Shown: positions 7,930 through 15,556 of the stretch, in pieces
How the letters are laid out: every line of letters starts with the position of its first letter
How positions within the stretch are numbered: position 1 is the first letter of the stretch
Origin: Deltaproteobacteria bacterium
GTDB lineage: Bacteria > Desulfobacterota > WTBG01 > CAIYCZ01 > CAIRTM01
Assembly: GCA_024276465.1 (NCBI GenBank)
Contig: JAJRXD010000155.1
Coordinates: forward strand, 1 to 58,890
Length of the DNA stretch: 58,890 nt
Direction: 5' to 3'
Notes under the pieces: model-generated
Database searches by the model: none
What the model saw: the letters and a program-made list of their open reading frames with translations, nothing else
Told to the model about the DNA's origin: nothing
Program-made: the position numbers and the translations under genes

Positions 7930-8026
7930 GAGGGATGCGGGGCTGGCGCCCCCAGCGGGCTGCAAACCCGTTAGCCGGGTACGATTTCTGCCTGGAGTCG
8001 GGTTCGATTCCCACCATCCCTCTCCA
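7930..8026 (+). tRNA. Selenocysteine-tRNA-like tRNA with GCA (Cys) anticodon
   Basis: Folding by eye gives an 8-bp acceptor (GAGGGATG 7930-7937 with CATCCCTC 8015-8022), U73 at 8023 and an encoded CCA at 8024-8026. The D arm is a 5-bp stem (GGGGC/GCCCC) with a 4-nt loop TGGC. The anticodon stem is GCGGG/CCCGT with loop CTGCAAA, so bases 34-36 are GCA (7962-7964). A long variable arm forms (CCGGG 7975-7979 with CCTGG 7991-7995 around a 7-nt loop after two further pairs). The T loop is TTCGATT with stem GGG/CCC plus GT/AC if C7999 is bulged. The 97-nt length, 8-bp acceptor, small D loop and long variable arm are those of bacterial tRNA-Sec, whose loop would be CTTCAAA. One change (U34 to G34) would give this anticodon. 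U73 is a cysteinyl-tRNA synthetase identity base, whereas tRNA-Sec normally has G73. It may be co-transcribed with the upstream polyferredoxin gene. Confidence 0.8.
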
Positions 8027-8348
8027 TTCTGCAAATCATGATCTGATTCAGAGCTGACAGACAGCACCCAAATTTTCTGATTCTTTAGCAGGTTTCATCT
8101 TTGCCTGCCCCCACTTATATTTTTCTCTAATTGTGGAGAACTCTCGAAAAATTGAATTTACTATTATCAGAAGTTAACTGTGTACTTGTCAGATTTAACT
8201 TTTTGGCACGTTCTCTTGACTTCTATGTTTGTTAATGGTTGATTAGTTGACATCGTCCCCCTGGCAATTTACTTTTCTCCCCTTATTACTTCAGCTCGGG
8301 AGTAGCAACCACGGAAAGATCAACTTTCATCTTTCGCCTTTTTTCTCT
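8027..8348. other. Intergenic region without a recognised gene
   Basis: No ORF with recognisable content, tRNA or clear hairpin was found in these 322 bases. The segment after the tRNA has no strong terminator by eye, although the first 40 bases are mixed sequence that could hold a processing site. It ends at the stop of the convergent HNH gene. Confidence 0.4.
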
Positions 8349-8723
8349 TCAGAAGGTCATCAAGACCGGCAAACGGCTTGAAGACCGAAGATGACGCTGC
8401 GGGTTTGTCACCGGCCGGGGAGTCGGCATACCACTCTGCGTCGAAATCTCTCTCGCGTGCTCATCCTCGTGGCAATACATGCACAGCAGTTCCCAGTTGC
8501 TCCCATCCGGCGGGTTGTTTTCATGGTTGTGATCTTTGTGGTGAACCGTAAGCTCCAACAGCTTTTTGCCCTCAAACTCACGGCTGCACCGTGCGCATGC
8601 GTGGGGCAAAATGCTAAGTGCTCTATCGCGGTAGCCTTTCTGCCGCTCCATCCGTTCGCGGCGGATCTCTTCATAGAACCGCTTTATCTTTTCGTCATCG
8701 GCGAGGGGCTTTTTCGGAGGCAT
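8349..8723 (-). CDS. YajD-like HNH nuclease
   Basis: This 124-residue protein has a basic helical N-terminus (EEIRRERMERQKGYRDRA) and then an HNH module. A zinc-type pair C43-x2-C46, the core HH (61-62) in LTVHHKDHNHENN, then WELLCMYCHEDEH with C81-x2-C84 and H89 are all present. This arrangement matches the small YajD family of HNH proteins, of unknown biological role in most bacteria. All expected metal-binding residues are present, so it could be active on DNA. The last 30 residues are Pro/Arg-rich and not conserved. It stands alone, reading towards the tRNA gene. Confidence 0.8.
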   Translation of the reverse strand: MPPKKPLADDEKIKRFYEEIRRERMERQKGYRDRALSILPHACARCSREFEGKKLLELTVHHKDHNHENNPPDGSNWELLCMYCHEDEHAREISTQSGMPTPRPVTNPQRHLRSSSRLPVLMTF

Positions 8724-8910
8724 GCTTAAAAGTTTTCCTTTGTTTGTGTGTTAAAGCTCTCAATATTAGAGCGATACACAGGCAAATTTCTGAACGTTTA
8801 AAAATATAACATTATCAAAAGCAACTGGAAATAAATTTCTGTGGAAGGTCAGTCAAGCCAATGGCACGAAACATGACTCTGGATGGAGGTTGCTCAATCA
8901 AATAGCAACT

Positions 8911-9120
8911 TTATTTAACAACTGGCATATGCTGACCGTTCCACAGGTTCAGCTTATGCCAGTTAGTAGGGTCAGAAATACCAAGTTCACTCTCTACCGC
9001 GGCCTTTAAGCCGACATCTGGAAAATTGACCGGGTTTTCGGCCATGGCTGATCTTGAAAATACCAATAAACAGAATAAACCCAATGCACTCACTGTGACT
9101 TTTGTAAACAATTTCTTCAT
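8911..9120 (-). pseudogene. Truncated leucine-rich-repeat-type secreted protein
   Basis: The frame encodes 69 residues: a signal peptide (MKKLFTKVTVSALGLFCLL... SAMA) and then NFPDVGLKAAVESELGISDPT. This is the opening of many surface LRR (internalin-like) proteins, in which an F-x-D-x-N-L-K-A-A-V-E segment precedes the repeats. Here the frame stops after about 40 mature residues and no LRR units follow, so the gene is cut short. Expression as a small secreted peptide is possible but unsupported. Confidence 0.55.
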
Positions 9121-9131
9121 AACCCTCCATC

Positions 9132-10337
9132 CTATCCGAATAGCCTGTTGGCTGACATCCTGTATGCATTTTTTTTCTGCATTGACATGATATCAGGCTC
9201 AAAGCAGACCTGAACAAAAGGGATGCCTTTCAGGACATTTATCGTGTCAAAATGGTGGCGATCAATAGAGCTATCCTTAAGTTTTGCCTCTATTAGAAGC
9301 CATGGTGATGCATTCCTAACAACAAGGAAATCGGTTTCCTGCTTTTGCTTGTTTCGAATATAGCACAGAAAAAAGTCATCTCCTGTCTCTTCTCCCCAAA
9401 GGCTCAGCCTTGCATTAAGTTCACAGGCCACATAATTTTCAAACTGTGCGCCTCTGTCTTTAATTTTTGACCAGTCATAGAGGTAATATTTCCCTGTTTT
9501 TAAAAGTGAGCGCTTTATGTTTTTTGAGTATGGCCTTATTGAAAAAACAAGATAAAAATCCTCAAGCCGCCGGAGATAGTTTTTTACGGTTGCGGGGCTG
9601 ACCTGAAGGTGGGAAGCAAGGGATGAATTAGAGGTCGGGCTTCCAATCATCTCAGGCAGAAGGTTATACAAATCAAAAAGATATTCTCTGTCAATAATTC
9701 TTGTTAAAGAACCTATGTCCTCATGGATGACCGTGTCAGCATAATCCCTTGACCATTTGTTATGAAATGCCTGTGACTGCTGTAAAAAAGGTTCAGGGAA
9801 TCCGCTGTATTTTAAAAGCTGGTTAAGTGTTTCCTGGGAAGCGGGGCGAGAGTCTATTGCATAATGAATAAAATCATATGCATTATTAAAAACAGTATTT
9901 TTTAAAGAATTTACCTCGTTCAGTGTGAGGGGCATCAGATGAAAAGTAAAGTAACGGCCTGCGAGACTGTCTCCAGCGTGTCTTAAAATATTAAGTTTTG
10001 CCGATCCTGTTACAATAAAATTATATCGATCAGAGGTTTCATCAAAGGCAGCTTTAAGTATGTTTTTCCATTTAGGCATTTTGTGGATTTCATCAAAACA
10101 AACCCATAATTTTTTTTCAGTTTTTATTCCGTCAGATGTGAAAAAAAGCTCATTCTCCTTATACCTTTGCCGGACATTGCGAAGATCCCAGAGATAATAT
10201 AGTTTATCCGATTTTTCAGCCTGAAGTTTCCGGCGGGCGAGAGTGGTTTTGCCAACTTGCCGGGGGCCGGTTATAAACCGCATCTGGCGTCCCCAGCGCT
10301 CTGAAAATGAAATATCATAAAGGTTTCTTTTTATCAT
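9132..10337 (-). CDS. AAA+ ATPase with DUF4143 domain
   Basis: This 401-residue protein begins with a P-loop domain: Walker A GPRQVGKTT (residues 24-32) and a Walker B-like LWVCFDEIHKM. A sensor-like FIVTGSAKLNILR follows. The C-terminal half has the DUF4143 features: a winged-helix-like SSLASHLQVSPATVKNYLRRLEDF and a nuclease-like end (ETDFLVVRNASPWLLIEAKL) with the D...E-x-K pattern of the PD-(D/E)xK fold. Members are widespread in environmental anaerobes and often lie in variable regions, with unknown biological role. The gene is followed by the LRR remnant and has its own AT-rich upstream region. Confidence 0.85.
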   Translation of the reverse strand: MIKRNLYDISFSERWGRQMRFITGPRQVGKTTLARRKLQAEKSDKLYYLWDLRNVRQRYKENELFFTSDGIKTEKKLWVCFDEIHKMPKWKNILKAAFDETSDRYNFIVTGSAKLNILRHAGDSLAGRYFTFHLMPLTLNEVNSLKNTVFNNAYDFIHYAIDSRPASQETLNQLLKYSGFPEPFLQQSQAFHNKWSRDYADTVIHEDIGSLTRIIDREYLFDLYNLLPEMIGSPTSNSSLASHLQVSPATVKNYLRRLEDFYLVFSIRPYSKNIKRSLLKTGKYYLYDWSKIKDRGAQFENYVACELNARLSLWGEETGDDFFLCYIRNKQKQETDFLVVRNASPWLLIEAKLKDSSIDRHHFDTINVLKGIPFVQVCFEPDIMSMQKKNAYRMSANRLFG

Positions 10338-10468
10338 AAATTACTATTTAGCATATATATTAAATAAAGTCAAACTATTTGGCATATATGTTCAAAAAGG
10401 TAATATGATTAAAAATTATTCTCACTGTCCGAAATGATAAAAAAGAGAGCTTTTCGTTCAGAGGTTGA

Positions 10469-11428
10469 TTAACTGATAATTTCAAAAATCACCTTTTTTG
10501 CTTTTGTCAAATATTCTGGAAGCTGTTTGTGGAAAGGATCCCCTGTGTTGTCACGTTTAATTCTTTCAGCCAGCATGCAAGCAAAATTGACAAGCACATA
10601 AACTTTAAAGAACAGATGTGATTTTTTAAACTCTTTAATATCGTCGCTGTTCATTATTTCAAAGTATGTATCTTCAAAAATCCTTATTTTATCTCTGTTG
10701 TCCTCACACAGCTGGACCTGAAGAGTATAATAGTCAATTGCACGGGGAAGGTACCTGATGTTGCCTGTATCAAGAAGATAAATTTGATTGTCATTGCTGA
10801 GGATGAAATTGCCGGGATTGGCGTCACAGTGGGAAAGGCTGAATGTCTTAATCTCTTCTATATTTCTTTTCCACGGCTTTATCCACCTGAATATGTCTTC
10901 ACTCTGTTTTTTTGGGAAAAAGGTATCTGTTTCTCCCCAATTCTGTAGTTTCTTATTAATCTTTGAGTGCAGGTATTCAAACAGGCCGTCGCTTTTAGCC
11001 TCATCAATTTTACCCCATGTTACCCGCTTAAAGCTGTGCATATGAGACAAGACCCTTGAAACTTCAGCTATAATTTTATTAGAATAATTTCCTGCCTGCA
11101 GAGTATTTCCCATAATCCGTTTTTCGCATATGATATGCAGTCCAAGCCTTTTGAATAACCTCCCATCCTCCTGAGCATGTAGAATCTCCGGCACATTTAT
11201 ACCTTTTCCCATCAAATGCTCTGAACACTTAAGCAGTTCTGAAAACCGCTGTCTTTTTTTTATCCCCTTTAATACGAGAGGTATCATTTTGTCAATATCA
11301 AGATAAAAGACCTGATTATGAATTCCAAGACCTGTTTTTTTCAGTGAAAACTTTCTTTCAGGACAACCAAGGGCCTCAAGCAGTCTGTACTCAACAAACC
11401 TTTTAAGGCGATTAAGTGAAGGTTTCAT
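10469..11428 (-). CDS. APH-fold kinase-like protein in the msbA operon
   Basis: This 319-residue protein overlaps the stop of msbA by 4 bases and so is the last gene of that operon. It has the aminoglycoside-phosphotransferase/choline-kinase fold signature: an N-terminal lobe with VLKGIKKRQRF, the catalytic loop SHCDANPGNFIL (Brenner-type H-x-D-x4-N), and a metal-binding LLDTGNIRY in place of the common I-D-W/F-E. The location next to the lipid A flippase suggests a sugar or lipid kinase of the envelope, for example acting on LPS core. This is inference from position; the substrate is not visible. Confidence 0.7.
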   Translation of the reverse strand: MKPSLNRLKRFVEYRLLEALGCPERKFSLKKTGLGIHNQVFYLDIDKMIPLVLKGIKKRQRFSELLKCSEHLMGKGINVPEILHAQEDGRLFKRLGLHIICEKRIMGNTLQAGNYSNKIIAEVSRVLSHMHSFKRVTWGKIDEAKSDGLFEYLHSKINKKLQNWGETDTFFPKKQSEDIFRWIKPWKRNIEEIKTFSLSHCDANPGNFILSNDNQIYLLDTGNIRYLPRAIDYYTLQVQLCEDNRDKIRIFEDTYFEIMNSDDIKEFKKSHLFFKVYVLVNFACMLAERIKRDNTGDPFHKQLPEYLTKAKKVIFEIIS

Positions 11429-13182
11429 TGGTGAGAAGATGTGGTATTATTGAGATTCTTTTTATGATACCCGCTCTGTATTTCAATCAGCCTGTTGTAT
11501 ATGCCCCTGTGCTTTACAAGATCATCATGTGTTCCCCTTTCAATGACTTCTCCATCCGACAGGACAATAATCTGGTTGGCATTACGAACAGTTGAAAGGC
11601 GATGGGCAATAAGAATTGTGGTTCGCCCCTTCATAAGGTTTTCCAGAGCGCGCTGAACCTCCTTTTCAGAATGGGTGTCAAGGGCAGAGGTTGCTTCATC
11701 AAGTATAAGGATAGGGGCATTTTTAACAATTGCACGGGCAATTGCAATCCTTTGTCGCTGACCGCCAGAAAGCCTGACCCCCTTCTCTCCGATGACTGTC
11801 TCATATCCCTGTGGCATAGACTGTATAAATTCGTGTGCATATGCTGATTTTGCTGCCTGAATAATATATTCATCCGACACATCAAGGCTTCCATAGGCAA
11901 TATTGTTACGGATTGTATCGTTAAACAGAATGGTTTCCTGGGTAACAAAAGCAATCTGTTCCCTCAAAGACTTTATGGTCACATCCTTTATGTTAATTCC
12001 ATCTAAAAAAATTCCTCCGGAATCAACATCATAAAACCGCAAAAGCAGGTTTGTGATGGTTGTTTTTCCGGCACCGCTTTTTCCGATAACAGCAAGAATT
12101 CCCCCTGCCTCTGCCAGAAAGCTGACATTTTTCAGAACAGGGGTGTCTTCATACTGAAAAGATACTTCTTTAAACTCAATGGATTGCTTTAAGCGCGGGA
12201 GTTTTATCGTGCCGGGCATCTCTTTTATTTCAGGCTCAATATCAAGTATCTCAAAAACCCTGACTGCCGCAGCAAGGCCTTTCTGAATTTTGAGATTTTC
12301 TCTGCTGAGAGCTTTTATTGGTCTGTAGAGCATTGCAACTGCTGCAACAAATGAGAAAAACTCACCAGTTGTCATTGTGCCCTGTATAACACTATGTCCT
12401 CCATAGTAAACAATTGAAGCACCAAGAATCCCCCCAAAAAACTCCATCATGGGCGATGACAGGGCGCTAACCTTGAGGGTGTTTAAGTTGATGCTGAAAA
12501 GCCTGTTGGTTTCTTTGAAAAATCTTCTGTTCCCATATTCTTCCATGCAAAACGCTTTAACGGTCTGGTTGCCTGATATGGTTTCAATAAGGAATGTGCT
12601 GATACGACCCATTCTTTCCTGACTGCGCCGGCTGTATTTTTTGGTTTTTCGTCCAAACTTTACAATTGGAATAGACACTAATGGCAGCACAAGAAAAATC
12701 AGAGAGGCCATCTGCCAGTTTTGGTAAAAAGCTACAAAGGTTAAACCTATTACAAGGAAAAAATTTCTCAGCACCTTCTTTACAGAATCAGACACTGCAC
12801 GCTGGAGTATGCCGACATCATTGGAAATGCGGGACATGAGCAGACCTGTAGATGTATTGGTAATAAAGGACATGGAAAGGCTTTGAATGTGCCTGTAAAC
12901 AGCCTCCCTGAGATCGGTCACTATCCTGTTGCCAACAAATCCCATTAAATAAGACTGGCCAAAGTCAGCCATGCCTTTTCCCAGGTATGCAATAATTATC
13001 AGCACTGGTATTGCAACAAGCATCCTGAAATCTTTTTTAATAAAAACATCATCAATAGCGGGTTTTACAAGAAAGGCGATTGCAGAAGAGATTACTGAAA
13101 GAGCCAGCATGCATAAAACAGAACCCACAATATGACGAATGTATGGTTTTGTATATCTCAGAAGTCGAAGATAGACTTTCAC
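11425..13182 (-). CDS. msbA: MsbA-type lipid A export ABC transporter
   Basis: This 585-residue half-transporter has an N-terminal six-helix ABC exporter domain (about residues 15-310). The nucleotide-binding domain that follows has Walker A GKSGAGKTT, Q-loop FVTQE, signature LSGGQRQRIAIARA, Walker B ILILDEATSALD and the switch His in IAHRLST. Length and layout match MsbA, which moves lipid A-core across the inner membrane. The start overlaps the stop of the TlpA-like gene by 4 bases and the end overlaps the kinase gene by 4 bases. The link to glmU/glmS, which make the UDP-GlcNAc used for lipid A, supports MsbA over a drug exporter. Confidence 0.85.
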   Translation of the reverse strand: MKVYLRLLRYTKPYIRHIVGSVLCMLALSVISSAIAFLVKPAIDDVFIKKDFRMLVAIPVLIIIAYLGKGMADFGQSYLMGFVGNRIVTDLREAVYRHIQSLSMSFITNTSTGLLMSRISNDVGILQRAVSDSVKKVLRNFFLVIGLTFVAFYQNWQMASLIFLVLPLVSIPIVKFGRKTKKYSRRSQERMGRISTFLIETISGNQTVKAFCMEEYGNRRFFKETNRLFSINLNTLKVSALSSPMMEFFGGILGASIVYYGGHSVIQGTMTTGEFFSFVAAVAMLYRPIKALSRENLKIQKGLAAAVRVFEILDIEPEIKEMPGTIKLPRLKQSIEFKEVSFQYEDTPVLKNVSFLAEAGGILAVIGKSGAGKTTITNLLLRFYDVDSGGIFLDGINIKDVTIKSLREQIAFVTQETILFNDTIRNNIAYGSLDVSDEYIIQAAKSAYAHEFIQSMPQGYETVIGEKGVRLSGGQRQRIAIARAIVKNAPILILDEATSALDTHSEKEVQRALENLMKGRTTILIAHRLSTVRNANQIIVLSDGEVIERGTHDDLVKHRGIYNRLIEIQSGYHKKNLNNTTSSHQ

Positions 13183-13697
13183 TGGTCAACCTTTTTTTTT
13201 TCTGTAATTTTAAGAAGCTCTGTTATAACTGCAAGGATTTCATTTTTTGAATGATATCCAATTAGTTTACGGTAAATATTTCCGCTGCTGTCAATAATCA
13301 GTGTTGCAGGAACAGCTATTATCGCAAGTTTTGACTGCATTTCCTGAGCTTTTCCCAGGTAAACAGGATATGTTAAATTAAGTGATTTGACAAAAGAATC
13401 AAGTTTCTGCGGTTTTATTGAGTCCAGAGAAATTCCGACAACTTCAACCCCCTGGCCTTTAAACTGAATGTACAGCTCATTGATCTGGGGTATTTCTGCC
13501 ATGCAGGGCGCACACCATGTTGCCCAGAAATTTACCAGAAGCACTTTATGTGATGAACATGGGATTTTAGCAATTTTCCCCTTCATGTCATACAGAGTAA
13601 ACCCTGCAAATGCTTCAGTACATTCAGCCTCTGTATTGCCGGACACTAAAACAATAAATAACAGTATTAAAAAAAAACATTTATATGGTAATTTCAT
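13179..13697 (-). CDS. TlpA/ResA-like thioredoxin-fold protein
   Basis: I place the start at 13697 (MKLPYKCFF...), 16 bases after the glmS stop; the longer frame would run back into glmS. The 172-residue product has a signal peptide or membrane anchor (residues 5-21) and a thioredoxin domain with W61-C62-A-P-C65, followed by the cis-Pro loop AIIAVPATLIIDSSG. Such proteins reduce disulfides in the periplasm, commonly for cytochrome c maturation or other envelope proteins. Its partner is not in the window. It is translationally coupled to msbA. Confidence 0.85.
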   Translation of the reverse strand: MKLPYKCFFLILLFIVLVSGNTEAECTEAFAGFTLYDMKGKIAKIPCSSHKVLLVNFWATWCAPCMAEIPQINELYIQFKGQGVEVVGISLDSIKPQKLDSFVKSLNLTYPVYLGKAQEMQSKLAIIAVPATLIIDSSGNIYRKLIGYHSKNEILAVITELLKITEKKKVDQ

Positions 13698-13713
13698 TTT
13701 GCATGTTCCGTAT

Positions 13714-15543
13714 TTATTCAACTGTAACACTTTTTGCCAGGTTCCTTGGCTGGTCAACGTCAGTACCCTTAAATACTGCCACATGATATGCGAAAAGCTG
13801 GAGAGGTATGACCATGACAAATGGACTCAATATTGAGTCAACCTCAGGGATGAAAATCGTATGGTCAGCCCGTTTCTCTATTCCAATATCACCCTTTGTT
13901 GCAATGGCTATAACTTTGCCTTTGCGTGCCTTGACCTCTTCAATATTGCTGAGTATTTTTTCATAAACACTGTCATTCGGGACAAGAGTCAGCACAGGCA
14001 TTTCTTCATCTATCAGGGCAATTGGCCCGTGTTTCATCTCTCCTGCAGGATATCCCTCAGCATGTATATAAGAAATTTCCTTTAACTTCAGCGCCCCTTC
14101 AAGTGCTATAGGATAATTTATCCCCCGGCCAAGAAAAAGAAAGTCCCTTGCATCGGCATATTGTTCTGCAATTTCCCTGATTGCAGGTTCAAGCTGCAGA
14201 GCCTGTTCCATAAGACGCGGCAACTCTACAAGTTTCTGAATCAGATATTTTGCCCTGTCATCCTGAATGACTCCTCTTTTTCTGCCCACTGACAGGGCGA
14301 TGAGAAAAATTGAGGCAAGCTGGCTTGTAAAAGCCTTTGTTGATGCAACACCAATTTCAGGTCCTGCATGTGTATACAAAACATGATCGCAGTCGCGCGC
14401 CAGGGTGCTTTCCACCACGTTGCATATACAGACTGTTCTTGCGCCCTTGTCCCTTCCTTCCCTCATTGCCGCCAGGGTGTCTGCTGTTTCCCCTGATTGG
14501 GAGATCAACACCAAAAGGGTTTTTTCATTAACAAGTGGGTCCCTGTACCTGAACTCTGATGCCAGATCAACCTCTACAGGTATGCGGCCCAGGTGTTCAA
14601 GCATGAATTTGCCAACCAGACCGGCATAATATGATGTGCCGCAGGCTATGAAATAGATCCGCTCGATTTTTTTCATATATTCAGTGCTCAAATCAATTCC
14701 ATCTAAGAATACACTGCCTGTCTCCTCTGAAATTCGGCCTCTTAAGGTATCAATAATTGCGCGGGGCTGCTCGAAAATTTCTTTAAGCATGAAGTGCTTA
14801 TACCCGCTCTTCTCCGCCATTATCGGATCCCATGTAATATGGATGGGGGGACGCTGAACAGGGCTGCCGGCAAGTGTTTTAATCTCAACTCTGTTTTTAT
14901 CCAGGACGGCAATCTCCCCGTCATTGAGAAAAATCATATTCCTTGTATAGCCAAGTATGGCGGGTACGTCTGAGGCAACAAAGTTTTCACCCTCACCAAG
15001 CCCTATAATTAACGGACTTTCTTTGCGTGCTGCGATAATTTTTGCTGGTTCTTTTTCATAGAGCACGGCAATTGCATAGGAACCTCTCACCATCTCAAGT
15101 CCCCTGCAAACCGCCTCTTCAAATGACAGGCCTTTTTTTATAAACCGGACAAAAAGATGGGAAAGGACCTCGCTGTCAGTTTCTGAACTGAACGTATTAT
15201 GCTCATCTTTAAGCATATCCCTCAGCTCAATATAATTTTCTATGATGCCGTTATGGACAACCGCAATACTCTGGAATAAGTGGGGGTGGGCATTGGCTTC
15301 TGATGGTCTGCCGTGGGTTGCCCAGCGGGTATGACCTATACCGGCTTCGCCGTCAAAAGTCTCATTATCAAGGATTTTTTCCAGGCAGGCTATTTTGCCT
15401 TCACAGCGGCATACTTTAATTTTGTCCCTGTTAAAGACAGCAACTCCTGCAGAATCATATCCCCTGTACTCCAGCTTCTTCAGACCGTCTAACAGGAGAT
15501 CCCCGGGGGCTCTCTCCCCGGCATAGCCGATTATTCCGCACAT
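13714..15543 (-). CDS. glmS: Glucosamine-6-phosphate synthase (glutamine-hydrolysing)
   Basis: This 609-residue enzyme converts fructose-6-phosphate and glutamine into glucosamine-6-phosphate. The class II glutaminase domain begins MCGIIGYAG with catalytic Cys2. It includes the typical GIGHTRWATHG and HNGIIENY segments. Two SIS sugar-isomerase domains follow (FIACGTSYYAG and LFLGRGINYPIALEGALKLKEISY), and the C-terminus PRNLAKSVTVE is canonical. AAGGGGT precedes the ATG with 7-base spacing. It lies 13 bases after glmU, so the two enzymes of UDP-GlcNAc synthesis are adjacent. No glmS ribozyme is visible in the short gap. Confidence 0.97.
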   Translation of the reverse strand: MCGIIGYAGERAPGDLLLDGLKKLEYRGYDSAGVAVFNRDKIKVCRCEGKIACLEKILDNETFDGEAGIGHTRWATHGRPSEANAHPHLFQSIAVVHNGIIENYIELRDMLKDEHNTFSSETDSEVLSHLFVRFIKKGLSFEEAVCRGLEMVRGSYAIAVLYEKEPAKIIAARKESPLIIGLGEGENFVASDVPAILGYTRNMIFLNDGEIAVLDKNRVEIKTLAGSPVQRPPIHITWDPIMAEKSGYKHFMLKEIFEQPRAIIDTLRGRISEETGSVFLDGIDLSTEYMKKIERIYFIACGTSYYAGLVGKFMLEHLGRIPVEVDLASEFRYRDPLVNEKTLLVLISQSGETADTLAAMREGRDKGARTVCICNVVESTLARDCDHVLYTHAGPEIGVASTKAFTSQLASIFLIALSVGRKRGVIQDDRAKYLIQKLVELPRLMEQALQLEPAIREIAEQYADARDFLFLGRGINYPIALEGALKLKEISYIHAEGYPAGEMKHGPIALIDEEMPVLTLVPNDSVYEKILSNIEEVKARKGKVIAIATKGDIGIEKRADHTIFIPEVDSILSPFVMVIPLQLFAYHVAVFKGTDVDQPRNLAKSVTVE

Positions 15544-15556
15544 AAATCATACCCCT

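Noticed and set aside
7930-8026. Ordinary selC (UCA) or ordinary tRNA-Cys
   Set aside because: The anticodon loop is CTGCAAA (GCA), not CTTCAAA. The acceptor is 8 bp with a long variable arm, which ordinary tRNA-Cys does not have.
7930-8350. tRNA gene as an integration site of a mobile element
   Set aside because: No integrase and no second copy of the tRNA 3' end was found in the window.
13698-13820. Longer start for the TlpA-like gene
   Set aside because: It would overlap the end of glmS in another frame and gives no signal peptide.
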